Positions 32,397-40,889 of a stretch of DNA of 44,428 bases are shown here, one piece after another. Source of the stretch: Planctomycetota bacterium (lineage in GTDB: Bacteria > Planctomycetota > Phycisphaerae > SM23-33); NCBI GenBank assembly GCA_024275995.1, contig JAJRYB010000034.1, positions 1-44,428 on the forward strand, written 5' to 3'. A model generated the notes under the pieces. It was not told where the DNA came from and searched no databases. It was given only the letters and a program-made list of their open reading frames with translations. The number at the start of each line of letters is the position of its first letter. Position 1 is the stretch's first letter. A program made the translations under genes and the position numbers.

Positions 32397-34280
32397 ATGC
32401 GCAGCGATAATGTAAAGAAGGGGCTTGAGCGCGGGCCGCATCGAAGCCTGATGAAGGCGACGGGCCTCACCGACGGCGAGATTCGCAGGCCTTTCATCGC
32501 CGTGGTCAACAGTTAGACCGACGTCGTGCCCGGACACGTTCATCTGGACGCCGTCGGCGAGTTCGTCAAGCGCCAGGTCGCCGCCGCCGGTGGCACGCCC
32601 TTCCTGTTCAACACCATCGCGATCTGCGACGGTATCGCGATGGGACACGACGGTATGAAGTATTCGCTGGTGTCGCGAGAACTTATCGCCGACTGCGTCG
32701 AGAGCATGTGCGAGGCGCACCAGTTCGACGCGATGATCTGCATTCCCAACTGCGACAAGATCGTTCCTGGCATGCTCATGGGTGCGCTGCGATTGAACAT
32801 ACCGACGATCTTCGTCTCGGGCGGTCCGATGGAGGCCGGTCGGGTCGGAGGGTGCGACGTGGACCTGATCGACCAGTTCTACGCCGTCGCGCAGCAGGAG
32901 ATCGGAAAGATGTCTGCGCGGCAGGTCAAGCAGTTCGAAAACAACACCTGCCCGACCTGCGGATCGTGCAGCGGCATGTTCACCGCAAACAGCATGAACT
33001 GCCTTTGCGAAGCAATCGGAATCGCCCTTCCCGGCAACGGTACGTGCCTGGCGACAAGCCCTCAGAGGCTTGACCTGTGCAAACACGCCGCCGGGCGAAT
33101 CGTGAAGATGGCCACCCTGTGGAACCGCACGGGATGCGATGAGGCCTACCCCCTGCTACCGCGCAACATCATGAATAAAAAAGCCTTCGAAAACGCCTTC
33201 ACCGTCGATATGGCGATGGGCGGATCGAGCAACACGGTTCTCCACCTGCTGGCGATGGCGAGCGAAGCCGGCGTGAAGTTCAGCCTGAAGGACATCGACC
33301 GCGTCTCGAAGCGCACCCCGAACATCTGCCGCATCGCGCCGTCGGAAACTCCGGAAGGCAGGATTTACCACATGCAGGACTGCCACCGCGCCGGTGGAAT
33401 CGCAACGATAATGGACCAGCTCCGCAGCGATCGCAAAAGCCTTATCCACGGCGGATGCGCGTCCGTCACCGGCGAATCGGTGGACCGCAACCTCGCGAAA
33501 TGGTCGCTTCGCAGTGAAAAGCCATGCCCGGCTGCGAAAAAAATGTATCGCGAAGGGTGGAAGGCGACGGGCCGAAGTGTCGAAGAAGTCCGCGCAATGT
33601 ACCGCGGGACCAGGCCGAAAAAACTACCGACGAAAAATACGGGCCGATTGAACGCCATGGATGTCATTCGTCCGCTGGATCGCGCCTTCACGAAACGCGG
33701 CGCGCTGGTGGTGCTGTACGGCAACATCGCCAGGTCCGGGGCAATCGTGAAGCAATCCGGCCTGGACCCGTCGATGCTCCGCTTCACGGGGCGGGCTGTC
33801 ATCTGCGAACGTCAGGAAGACGCCTGTCGGATCATCCTTGACGGGAAGGTGCGCTCCGGCGACGTGGTGGTTATCCGCAACGAAGGGCCCAAGGGCGGGC
33901 CAGGAATGCAGGAAATGCTCGCGCCGACAAGCTACATCAAAAGCCTGGGCCTGTACGACAAGTGCTTCCTGATAACCGACGGACGATTCTCCGGCGGGAC
34001 GAGCGGACCGAGCATCGGGCACGTCGCACCCGAAGCCGCCGCGGGCGGGGAGATCGGCCTGCTGAAAAACGGCGACGTTATCGAGATAGACATCCCCGCC
34101 GGGAAATTGAACGCGAAGGTCTCCCAGGCGGAGTTCGCACGTCGGCGAAAGCGGTATCGCCCGCGCGTGGCGCCTATCCGTCACGGCGCGCTGGGTCGCT
34201 ACGCCGCCTGCGCAACCAGCGCCGACACCGGCGCCGTCCTGGACTGGCCTGGAAAAAATAAGGTAGCCGGGAGCCGGTAG
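32397..34280 (+). pseudogene. ilvD: Dihydroxy-acid dehydratase gene (ilvD) interrupted by in-frame TAG at codon 40
   Basis: The frame from ATG 32397 (AGGAG at 32386-32390) encodes a normal IlvD start, [32 protein letters not shown]..., then meets TAG at 32514-32516 within IAVVNS-stop-TDVVPGHVHL. E. coli IlvD has Phe here (NSFTQFVPGH). The frame then stays open for another 587 codons with all family hallmarks: DGIAMGHDGM, NCDKIVPGM, CPTCGSCSGMFTANSMNCL (Fe-S cluster and active site), GPKGGPGMQEM, ITDGRFSGGTSG and an E. coli-type C-terminus. IlvD makes 2-keto acids for valine, leucine and isoleucine. A truncated product could start at GTG 32526 but would lack the first 43 residues. Point mutation, sequence error or readthrough are all possible; see findings. 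The GC-rich end is followed by T5 (34285-34289). Confidence 0.9.
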
Positions 34281-34361
34281 CCCGTTTTTCGGGGACATGC
34301 GAGCGCGCGATGGCACTTTCTGTTCCCGGCGTGGAATCCCATCTTAAGAGGTAAGGAAATA

Positions 34362-35192
34362 ATGGAACTTACGGGGAAACTTGACGAAGGTGATAATTGT
34401 GTTTTTAGAAAATTGGGCGTGATCTGCGGCAAAATCGAAAGTGAAATGAGAACTCTTCGAAAGGGATTTGTAAAGGACAGCTTGACCCAACTCTATAATG
34501 ATCTGTCCGCTTTGGTCGGAACTGTGCTAAGCCTCTGCCAATTGGAAAAAACATCGTCGCAGGCGACATGCGTGCTCGCGAGAGCTGTGCTCGATAGCTG
34601 CATATCAATCTTCGCCTTTTGTAAAAATCCCAAGCAGCGAGCACTTCTCTATAAAAACTTCACAGCGATCCTCGATTGGAAATTCGTGTGTTTAGACGAT
34701 ATGTACGAACCAGTTCCCTCTGCTCCGAAAGACTACGAGCAACGCTTGCAAGCTCGCAAGAAATGCTCAAAGCGCAACGTAGAGAAACATGGTGAGCCGT
34801 ATCTCAATTCTGAGGGAAAAGGGAAAACACCTTCAAATATCTTGACAGAAGCTATTCGCAAGGAGAAAGAAGGACTGACACAGTTCCGGAACCAATGGTA
34901 TCCTGAAAGACGCAGGAAAATCCTCCAAGATGAGGGAATGGGTTGGGTATATGACACTTGGTACATACGGTTTTGCTCAGCGATTCATTCTGATTCCGCA
35001 GCTTCCAGGCTCTTTGCAGGAACACCACGCAGGAACATGATAACCTTGGTCTTCGAATTCTGGAGTGCGGCGATATGTAAGATCGTTGATACTTTCAAAA
35101 TAAGATTGTCGTCGAAAGATAAATATTTTCTTCGAATCTATTCTTCTGCCTGTACAGGTAAAAGCCTCAAAAAGGATATCCGCGAAAGTTAA
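34362..35192 (+). CDS. DUF5677-like protein of unknown function
   Basis: 276 residues. An N-terminal helical part (about 40-75, LTQLYNDLSALVGTVLSLCQL) leads to ATCVLARAVLDSCISIFAF. A distal segment has WVYDTWYIRFCSAIHSDSAA (about 205-225). Together these resemble the DUF5677 family, helical proteins often found near defence or mobile genes. The coding sequence is visibly richer in A/T than all its neighbours, suggesting recent transfer. AGG and ATG 34362 are acceptably spaced. It lies directly before an MntA-HepT toxin-antitoxin pair, which makes a small accessory islet. The family call is tentative. Confidence 0.6.
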   Translation: MELTGKLDEGDNCVFRKLGVICGKIESEMRTLRKGFVKDSLTQLYNDLSALVGTVLSLCQLEKTSSQATCVLARAVLDSCISIFAFCKNPKQRALLYKNFTAILDWKFVCLDDMYEPVPSAPKDYEQRLQARKKCSKRNVEKHGEPYLNSEGKGKTPSNILTEAIRKEKEGLTQFRNQWYPERRRKILQDEGMGWVYDTWYIRFCSAIHSDSAASRLFAGTPRRNMITLVFEFWSAAICKIVDTFKIRLSSKDKYFLRIYSSACTGKSLKKDIRES

Positions 35193-35250
35193 AGAACCAC
35201 TAACTGGATCGAATTATAGCCCCCTGCGTTTGCGTTTTCCGCCCAAGTTG

Positions 35251-35279
35251 TTGTCGAATAGGCCTAAGCGTGGGATAAT
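35251..35279 (+). promoter_or_regulatory. Promoter of the mntA-hepT pair
   Basis: TTGTCG (35251-35256), a 17-base spacer and GATAAT (35274-35279). The -10 ends 6 bases before ATG 35286, so the mRNA should start at the initiation codon. Confidence 0.6.
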
Positions 35280-35285
35280 ACGCCT

Positions 35286-35576
35286 ATGACCGTTTCGGAA
35301 CTACTGGACGACAAAAGGGAACAGATACTCCGCCTCGCTGAACAGCGCGGCGCGCGGAATGTACGAGTCTTCGGCTCTTTCGCACGCGGCGATGCCGACG
35401 AGAACAGCGACGTGGATTTCCTCGTGGACCTGGAAGAGGGACGAAGCCTGTTCGACCTGGGCGGCCTGCTCATGGATATTCAGGAACTCCTCCAGCGAGA
35501 GGTGGACGTGGTCACGGAAAACTCGCTTCACTGGTACATCCGCGATCGCGTGCTCGAAGAAGCGGTGGCATTATGA
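35286..35576 (+). CDS. mntA: MntA-family minimal nucleotidyltransferase antitoxin
   Basis: 96 residues. It has exactly the GSX10DXD signature of MntA: G30-S31, then D42 and D44 (GSFARGDADENSDVDFLV). In the characterised MntA-HepT system the antitoxin adds AMP groups to the toxin's Tyr and so blocks its RNase activity. It overlaps hepT by 4 bases (ATGA), giving translational coupling. A promoter is visible immediately upstream and there is no ribosome site. Confidence 0.92.
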   Translation: MTVSELLDDKREQILRLAEQRGARNVRVFGSFARGDADENSDVDFLVDLEEGRSLFDLGGLLMDIQELLQREVDVVTENSLHWYIRDRVLEEAVAL

Positions 35577-35896
35577 AAGACGATAAGCTGTATCTGATTC
35601 ACATTACCGAATGCATCGCTCGCATCGAAAAATATGTCACGGGAGGCCGCGAAGAGTTCATCAACTCGTCTCTTATCCAAGACGCTGTCGTGCGGAATCT
35701 TCAAGTGCTCGCAGAATCGACACAGAGACTTTCCGATAATCTGAAAAACAAAATTCCTGAAGTGGATTGGAAAAGCATCTCCGGGTTCAGGAACATTCTG
35801 GTCCACGACTATCTCGGAGTGGACGTAGACCGTATCTGGCAAATCATTCAGACCGATCTGCCCACCCTCAAGGCAGCAATCAACAAGTTCCAGTAA
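35573..35896 (+). CDS. hepT: HepT-family HEPN RNase toxin
   Basis: 107 residues, HEPN fold (DUF86). The catalytic RX4HXY motif is intact as R73-NILV-H78-D-Y80 (FRNILVHDYLG), Tyr80 being the residue AMPylated by MntA in characterised pairs. Helical throughout. Known HepT proteins are tRNA- or mRNA-cleaving toxins. Coupled to mntA by a 4-base overlap. It ends 10 bases before a convergent lipoprotein gene. The pair looks functional, since both motifs are complete. Confidence 0.92.
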   Translation: MKDDKLYLIHITECIARIEKYVTGGREEFINSSLIQDAVVRNLQVLAESTQRLSDNLKNKIPEVDWKSISGFRNILVHDYLGVDVDRIWQIIQTDLPTLKAAINKFQ

Positions 35897-35905
35897 TCCT
35901 CCGCC

Positions 35906-36265
35906 TCAGCGCCCATGGTACGGCGCGTGGCGCGTCGGGCCGATAATCCCGCGCGGCGTGATCTGCACGTACATCCTGCCGGGCGTGTGCTTGTTGACGG
36001 TAAAATCAGTCTCGTGCTTGCCCGCCTCCAGCTCGAAATCCGCCGGAAGGTCCTTTTCCTCGATCACCATCGTGTAATCGAACCTTCCACCCGCGGCGAC
36101 GTATCCTATGTCCTCCTCGCCGGTGTGCGGACCTTCAAGTTCAAGCTCAGCCGAGCGATCGGTGTGATTGATGAACGTCAGGCGGATCGTCTTGTCGCAG
36201 CCGGCCGTCGCCGACGCAACGATCAGCAGAAACGCCCCGGCCAACTTCGGAAATGTCCCGATCAT
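35906..36265 (-). CDS. Small lipoprotein of unknown function
   Basis: 119 residues. Signal MIGTFPKLAGAFLLIVASATAGC with Cys at 23. The mature part (TIRLTFINHTDRSAELELEGP...DIGYVAAGGRFDYTMVIEEKDLPADFELEAGKHETDFTV) reads as a single beta-sandwich, possibly a periplasmic binding or structural domain. No family recognised. AGGAG lies 6 bases before ATG 36265. Convergent with hepT, divergent from the GNAT gene. Confidence 0.82.
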   Translation of the reverse strand: MIGTFPKLAGAFLLIVASATAGCDKTIRLTFINHTDRSAELELEGPHTGEEDIGYVAAGGRFDYTMVIEEKDLPADFELEAGKHETDFTVNKHTPGRMYVQITPRGIIGPTRHAPYHGR

Positions 36266-36382
36266 GTCCGCTCCTTTTCCCGTGGGGCCGAAGTCCTGAT
36301 AGGGTTCTGAATCCGTAACTCTTACCCGTAATAATACATCCGACGAACCTCGCGAGGCAAGCTAATCGGGTCTCGCCATTCC

Positions 36383-36979
36383 ATGCTGCGTCGTGATAAT
36401 ATCGCAGCGAAAGTGAGCCTGTCATTGCACACGGAAGACCTGCAACTTGTCGAGCCGTCGCGGAAGTTCGAAGATAACTTCCTGGCGATGGCTGCGGAGT
36501 ATCTCCGCGAGGGCGACAAGTATGAGAAGGAACGATACCGCGCCGCGATCCGGGACTTTTCCGCCTACCTCCGCGGGCTGCACGATGCCGCCAAAGGCGT
36601 CGCCCTTCCGGAAGGACACGTCCCCGCGACGACGTACTGGCTTGTCCGCGACGGCGAAACCATCGTCGCCACCAGCAGCATTCGTCACTGGTTGACGCCT
36701 TCGCTGCTGCACGAGGGGGGACACGTCGGATATGGTACGCGACCTTCCGAGCGGCGTAAGGGTTACGGAAAGATCGTCTGTGCAAAAACGCTGGAAAAGG
36801 CCGGGGAGATGGGTCTCGATCGCGTGCTCATAACGTGCGACACAGATAACACAGCCTCGGCGAAGATCATCCAAGCCAACGGTGGCGCTCTGGAGAACCG
36901 GGTGATCGCGCACACGACGGGCAAGCAGAAGAACCGCTACTGGATAGACGTGCAGACCGCCCGGCCAGGTGTGTTATAA
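36383..36979 (+). CDS. GNAT-family N-acetyltransferase
   Basis: 198 residues from ATG 36383. The acetyl-CoA binding motif is GHVGYGTRPSERRKGYGKIVC (about 113-133), followed by AKTLEKAGEMGLDRVLITCDTDNTASAKIIQANGGAL, a very typical GNAT strand-helix-strand. The N-terminal part (SLSLHTEDLQLVEPSRKF...) suits a start nearer GTG 36413, which follows a GATAAT hexamer (36395-36400) by 12 bases; ATG and GTG are both possible. Related proteins acetylate small molecules, antibiotics or protein N-termini; the substrate is unknown. Confidence 0.85.
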   Translation: MLRRDNIAAKVSLSLHTEDLQLVEPSRKFEDNFLAMAAEYLREGDKYEKERYRAAIRDFSAYLRGLHDAAKGVALPEGHVPATTYWLVRDGETIVATSSIRHWLTPSLLHEGGHVGYGTRPSERRKGYGKIVCAKTLEKAGEMGLDRVLITCDTDNTASAKIIQANGGALENRVIAHTTGKQKNRYWIDVQTARPGVL

Positions 36980-37083
36980 CGGTGTGGAAGATACGTGCTG
37001 CGATATGTCCATCAAGGGCATGAAGGGGTATTTCGTCGCTTTCGACATGGCCCCGGTTGAAAATTGATTCCCATGGAGATGAC

Positions 37084-38382
37084 ATGAAGACCGTCAAACT
37101 GCTTTACGGAAAAGATGGAATGACCCTTGGCGTTCCGGACGGCGTTTTGGTGCTGGAAGGCGAACATGTGCCGGCGATCGAAAATATCGACCTCGCCGTC
37201 GCCGGCGCGCTGGAAAGCCCGATAGCTTCGCCGCCGCTGGCGGAGCTGGTCGCACGCAAGAAACCCAGGACCGTCGCGATTACCGTAAGCGATATCACCC
37301 GGCCGGTTCCGAACAGCGATTTTCTGCCCGCGATGCTGGAAGTGCTGAATGCCGCCGGCGTGGATGACTGCGATATCGTAATCGTAATCGGCACCGGCAT
37401 GCATCGGCCCAGCACGCCGGAGGAACGGAGGATCATTCTCGGCGAGGACGTCCTTGCCCGTATCGAGGTGATCGACCACCGCGCGGACGATTCCGAAACG
37501 CTCGTGAAGGTCTGCGACTACCCGCCGGTAAGCATCTGCCGGCGCTTCGCCGAGGCGGACTTCCGCATCGTCACCGGGTACATCGAGCCGCACTTCATGG
37601 CCGGCTTCTCCGGCGGTCGCAAAGGCGTCTGCCCGGCGCTGGTGGACCTGGCGACCGTCCAGCGTTTCCACGGCTTCGACACGCTTGCCAGCGACCAGGC
37701 GGACAGTGGAATTCTCGAAGGCAACCCCTGCCACGAGATAGCCTCGAAGGTCGCAACCGTCGTCGGGGTAGACTTCCTGTTCAACGTCGCGATAACGCGA
37801 GAGCACCGCACCGCAGGCATCTACTGCGGCGACCTGTTCGCCGCACACAAGGCCGGCTGCGAGCAGGTCGCACGCTGGACCACCGTCGAAATCGACGGTC
37901 CGTTCGATTTCGTTATAACCAACGGCGGCGGATTCCCGCTCGACCAGACGTTCTACCAGACGGTCAAGGGCATGTGCACCGCGCTTCCGGCGATGGGCGG
38001 GAAAACCACGATGCTCCAGGTGTCCCGCTGCAACGAGCGGCTCGGCAGCAAGGTATACACGGACCTGCTGCTGAAATGGGGACACGACTGGCGCGGATTC
38101 CTTGCGGATATCGAAGCGAACAGGAAGGAAACGAAGCTCGACCAGTGGGAGTTCCAGATGCAGTGCCGGGTGCTGGAATGCATCGGACGGGATAACCTGT
38201 GGTTCGTCTCGGACGGCATAGACGCCGACGTGCAGAAGCGAATCGCCGTCAACGCGATACTCGGCGACGGTTCCGCTCAGACCCGTGCCCAACGCGCGAT
38301 CGACCAATACGTCGCTGACAATCCAGACGCGCGAATAGCCGTGATTCCCGACGGACCCTACACGATGCTCAGCATCAAGTAG
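37084..38382 (+). CDS. LarA-like nickel-pincer-cofactor racemase/epimerase
   Basis: 432 residues, about the length of lactate racemase LarA. Key residues of Lactiplantibacillus LarA (D72, R75, H108, H174, K184, H200) correspond to D70, R73 (SDITRP), H107 (GTGMHRP), H170 (GYIEPHF), K180 (SGGRKGVCP) and H196. The Lys carries the nickel-pincer nucleotide in LarA, so this protein is probably active with that cofactor. Substrate range in the family is wide (lactate, malate, other 2-hydroxy acids). None of the cofactor genes larB, larC or larE is in the window. ATG 37084 has GGAGA 4-5 bases upstream. The rest of the protein matches the family without truncation. Confidence 0.85.
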   Translation: MKTVKLLYGKDGMTLGVPDGVLVLEGEHVPAIENIDLAVAGALESPIASPPLAELVARKKPRTVAITVSDITRPVPNSDFLPAMLEVLNAAGVDDCDIVIVIGTGMHRPSTPEERRIILGEDVLARIEVIDHRADDSETLVKVCDYPPVSICRRFAEADFRIVTGYIEPHFMAGFSGGRKGVCPALVDLATVQRFHGFDTLASDQADSGILEGNPCHEIASKVATVVGVDFLFNVAITREHRTAGIYCGDLFAAHKAGCEQVARWTTVEIDGPFDFVITNGGGFPLDQTFYQTVKGMCTALPAMGGKTTMLQVSRCNERLGSKVYTDLLLKWGHDWRGFLADIEANRKETKLDQWEFQMQCRVLECIGRDNLWFVSDGIDADVQKRIAVNAILGDGSAQTRAQRAIDQYVADNPDARIAVIPDGPYTMLSIK

Positions 38383-38391
38383 TCCGGGTTT

Positions 38392-38949
38392 TCAGGCGAC
38401 GCTCACCATGGCGCCGTTGCTCCACGCGCGTGCCATGCGTTTGGGCTGCCTGTGGGACCGGCACCACTCGGCGAGGACGGCCTGGATCTGCTGAAAGTGG
38501 TCCCCCGTCTCGATTACGCCCCAGGTATTATCGCTGCGCGTGCGAAATGTATCCATGTCCACCAGCACGGCGCCCAGCATCACGTTGACGTGCATTGAGC
38601 CCGCGTCGATAAGCGTTCCCTCGCGGCCCAACAGTCGCTCGCACATGTCCTCGCTCACAAGGAGCACAGCGAACGTTCCCATCTTCCTGGGCCAGGGGAA
38701 TCCGCCGGCGTATTCCTTCGCCAGCGACTTGCGCAATTTCCCGATAAATTCCCCGGCCCCGCGAACGTCCTGCACGCCGGTCGGAAGCTGCGCCACCGCA
38801 CACGCGAGTTTCGGCGATCTCTTGCCGTCGGTCGTGAACGCAGCCGCGATTTCCACATCGCCGATGCGTCCGGCGGTGCGCCCGGTGTACCCGAGCAGGC
38901 CAAGTCGTTCGCTCAATCCTTCGATAATTTCTTTCACGTGATCGGTCAT
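38392..38949 (-). CDS. Conserved-looking protein of unknown function
   Basis: 185 residues from ATG 38949; upstream codons in the same frame (to 39069) look like repeat sequence. The product has a regular alpha/beta pattern: a helix at the start (VKEIIEGLSERLGLLGYTG), strands IAAAFTT and TFAVLLVSEDM, and a C-terminal helix-basic tail. No catalytic motif or domain is recognised. Convergent with the LarA-like gene (9 bases between stops). The Arg/Lys-rich end may bind nucleic acid or be an assembly signal (inference). Confidence 0.65.
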   Translation of the reverse strand: MTDHVKEIIEGLSERLGLLGYTGRTAGRIGDVEIAAAFTTDGKRSPKLACAVAQLPTGVQDVRGAGEFIGKLRKSLAKEYAGGFPWPRKMGTFAVLLVSEDMCERLLGREGTLIDAGSMHVNVMLGAVLVDMDTFRTRSDNTWGVIETGDHFQQIQAVLAEWCRSHRQPKRMARAWSNGAMVSVA

Positions 38950-39271
38950 GGCATTTTCTCGCACTTGTTCACTTAAAAACGGATCGCCGGTTTTTCGTTT
39001 TTCGCATCGGACTGTTAGACGCTTGCGACCTTCCGACGGTTCCAGAAAATCCGGAATCCACGATCTCAAATTTCAAATCTGAAATCTCCATTCTCAAAGC
39101 ATAAAAACCGCTACGTCCGGAAAAACGTATTCTGAAAGTATTTATTGCCGAAATGCCTCCGATTCGCAAAAAAACGGTCCAGAAACAGCACGAATTGCAA
39201 AAAAGAAGATCGCCCGCGCTGAGGCTGTCGGGCCCGCGGCGCCGGCGATCGTTAAATCGGACGGGGCTGTT
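38950..39271. other. Intergenic region with dispersed repeat and serA terminator
   Basis: A 40-bp stretch at 39061-39099 (CTCAAATTTCAAATCTGAAATCTC) looks like a dispersed low-complexity repeat. Two short Phe/Lys-rich A/T segments flank it. The right part holds the serA terminator hairpin. No gene is supported. Confidence 0.6.
39199..39250 (-). terminator. Putative terminator after serA
   Basis: On the minus strand GATCGCC (39250-39244) pairs with GGCGATC (39214-39208), with inner GC-rich pairing, followed by TTCTTTTTT (39207-39199). Confidence 0.6.
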
Positions 39272-40873
39272 TCACGGCATCAGGCCGGGAAGCTCCATGG
39301 CGTGGACGCTTTCGATGTTTTCCATTGTGCGGATCGTGTCCAGAACGCTCTCGTTGGGCGCCTGGTCCAGGTTCACGCACAGGATGGTCTTTCCGGATTT
39401 CTTCCGCGAGAAGGTCATGTCCGCGATGTTAATCGAGTTATCGCCCAGGATCGTGCCGACCTTCCCGACCAGTCCCGGCATGTCGTGTTTGTGGAACATC
39501 ACAACAACGTGCCCTTCCGGCCTCATCTCAACCCGGAACCCGTCCAGCGCGATTACCCGCGGGAACTTGCTGCCGAAGATCGTTCCCACCGCCGTTCTGC
39601 AGGCCTGGTCCGTGTGGACGGAAACCTGGATCAGGTTCGAGAACTCCTTCACCTTCGCGGAGGTGATCTGTTCGACCTCCACCCCGCGCTGCTCGGCGAG
39701 CAGGGGCGCGTTGATCACGTTGACCAGCTGGTCCAGGTGGGGCTGCAACAGTCCCACGAGCAGATACGTTGTTATCGGCGAAACGTTCTGCTCGGAGATT
39801 CCACCGCGATAAACGATTTCGATCTTGCTCAGCGCGCCCGGCGTTATATGCGTCAGGATAGTTCCCATCCGCCGCGCAAGTTCCGTATACGACCTCATGG
39901 TTTCCGGTAGCGACTGCCCGAAACCAGGCGCGTTGACGGCGTTTCGCACCTCGCCGCCGCGAAGCGCCTCGACGAGCTGCATCGCCGCCTCGATCGCCAC
40001 CTGTTCCTGGGCTTCCTCGGTAGAAGCGCCCAGGTGCGGAACCGCCAGCACGTTGGGATGCTGGATCAGCTTCTTCTCCACTTCGCTTTCCGGCGGTTCG
40101 GAAGTGTAGACGTCCAGCGCCGCCCCGGCGATCCTGCCCTCGATCAGCGCCTCCAGCAGCGCCGCCGGATCGATAATCCCGCCGCGCGCCGCATTGATCA
40201 CGCGCGCGGTCGGCTTGGTGCAGGCGAACTGCTCCCGCCCGATCATGCCCTCGGTCTCCGGCGTTTTCGGCGTGTGCACGGTGATATAATCCGCACGTTT
40301 GCACAACTCGTTGAGGTCCTTGACCATCTCGATATCTTCGCTCACCTGCCCTGCGAAGAACGGGTCGAACCCCAGCACACGCATCTCCATCGCCCTGGCG
40401 CGCTTCGCAACCGCCCTTCCGACGCGACCCATCCCCACGATGCCCAGCGTCTTGGACGCCATCTGCGTTCCCTGGAACGCCTTGCGGTTCCACTCGCCAC
40501 TTCGCAGCGACTCGCTGGCGGGGGAAATTTTCCGCGACAGCGCCATCATCAGCGTCATTGCCAGTTCCGCCGTGGAAAGCGTGTTTCCGCCCGGCGTGTT
40601 CATGACGACGATGCCCTTTTCCGTCGCAAGCGGTACGTCCACGTTGTCCACACCCACCCCGGCGCGAGCGATGCCTCGCAATTTACCTGGGTTTTCCAGC
40701 ACGGTCGAGTTCACCTTGGCGCCGGAGCGGATGATCATTCCGTCGTAATCGCCAACGACTTTCGCCAGCTCGTCCGGCGCCAGGTCCGGCATGATCGCCA
40801 CTTCAACGTCGTCCTGCGATTGCAGCCAGTCGATACCGACCTGGCTGAGTTTGTCGGCTATCAGTATCTTCAC
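39272..40873 (-). CDS. serA: D-3-phosphoglycerate dehydrogenase (three-domain type)
   Basis: 533 residues, the long form with an intervening (ASB) domain and a C-terminal ACT domain (about 455-533), both expected for serine feedback. NAD-binding GMGRVG (147-152), substrate Arg in AARGG (230) and catalytic His in PHLGAST (280) are all present. It catalyses the first step of serine synthesis from 3-phosphoglycerate. It follows the class V aminotransferase by 16 bases, a pairing known in archaea and several bacteria where the aminotransferase is the candidate for the second step. Start ATG 40873; terminator downstream. Confidence 0.95.
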   Translation of the reverse strand: MKILIADKLSQVGIDWLQSQDDVEVAIMPDLAPDELAKVVGDYDGMIIRSGAKVNSTVLENPGKLRGIARAGVGVDNVDVPLATEKGIVVMNTPGGNTLSTAELAMTLMMALSRKISPASESLRSGEWNRKAFQGTQMASKTLGIVGMGRVGRAVAKRARAMEMRVLGFDPFFAGQVSEDIEMVKDLNELCKRADYITVHTPKTPETEGMIGREQFACTKPTARVINAARGGIIDPAALLEALIEGRIAGAALDVYTSEPPESEVEKKLIQHPNVLAVPHLGASTEEAQEQVAIEAAMQLVEALRGGEVRNAVNAPGFGQSLPETMRSYTELARRMGTILTHITPGALSKIEIVYRGGISEQNVSPITTYLLVGLLQPHLDQLVNVINAPLLAEQRGVEVEQITSAKVKEFSNLIQVSVHTDQACRTAVGTIFGSKFPRVIALDGFRVEMRPEGHVVVMFHKHDMPGLVGKVGTILGDNSINIADMTFSRKKSGKTILCVNLDQAPNESVLDTIRTMENIESVHAMELPGLMP

Positions 40874-40889
40874 TTTTCGCCCTCCTTTC

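Noticed and set aside
32514-32516. Genome-wide recoding of TAG as sense
   Set aside because: At least eight well-supported genes in the window end with TAG at the expected place, so TAG acts as a normal stop.
39153-39271. Short Lys/Arg-rich frame starting PPIRKKTVQKQHELQK
   Set aside because: It runs straight into the antisense of serA and overlaps the putative serA terminator; no ribosome site.
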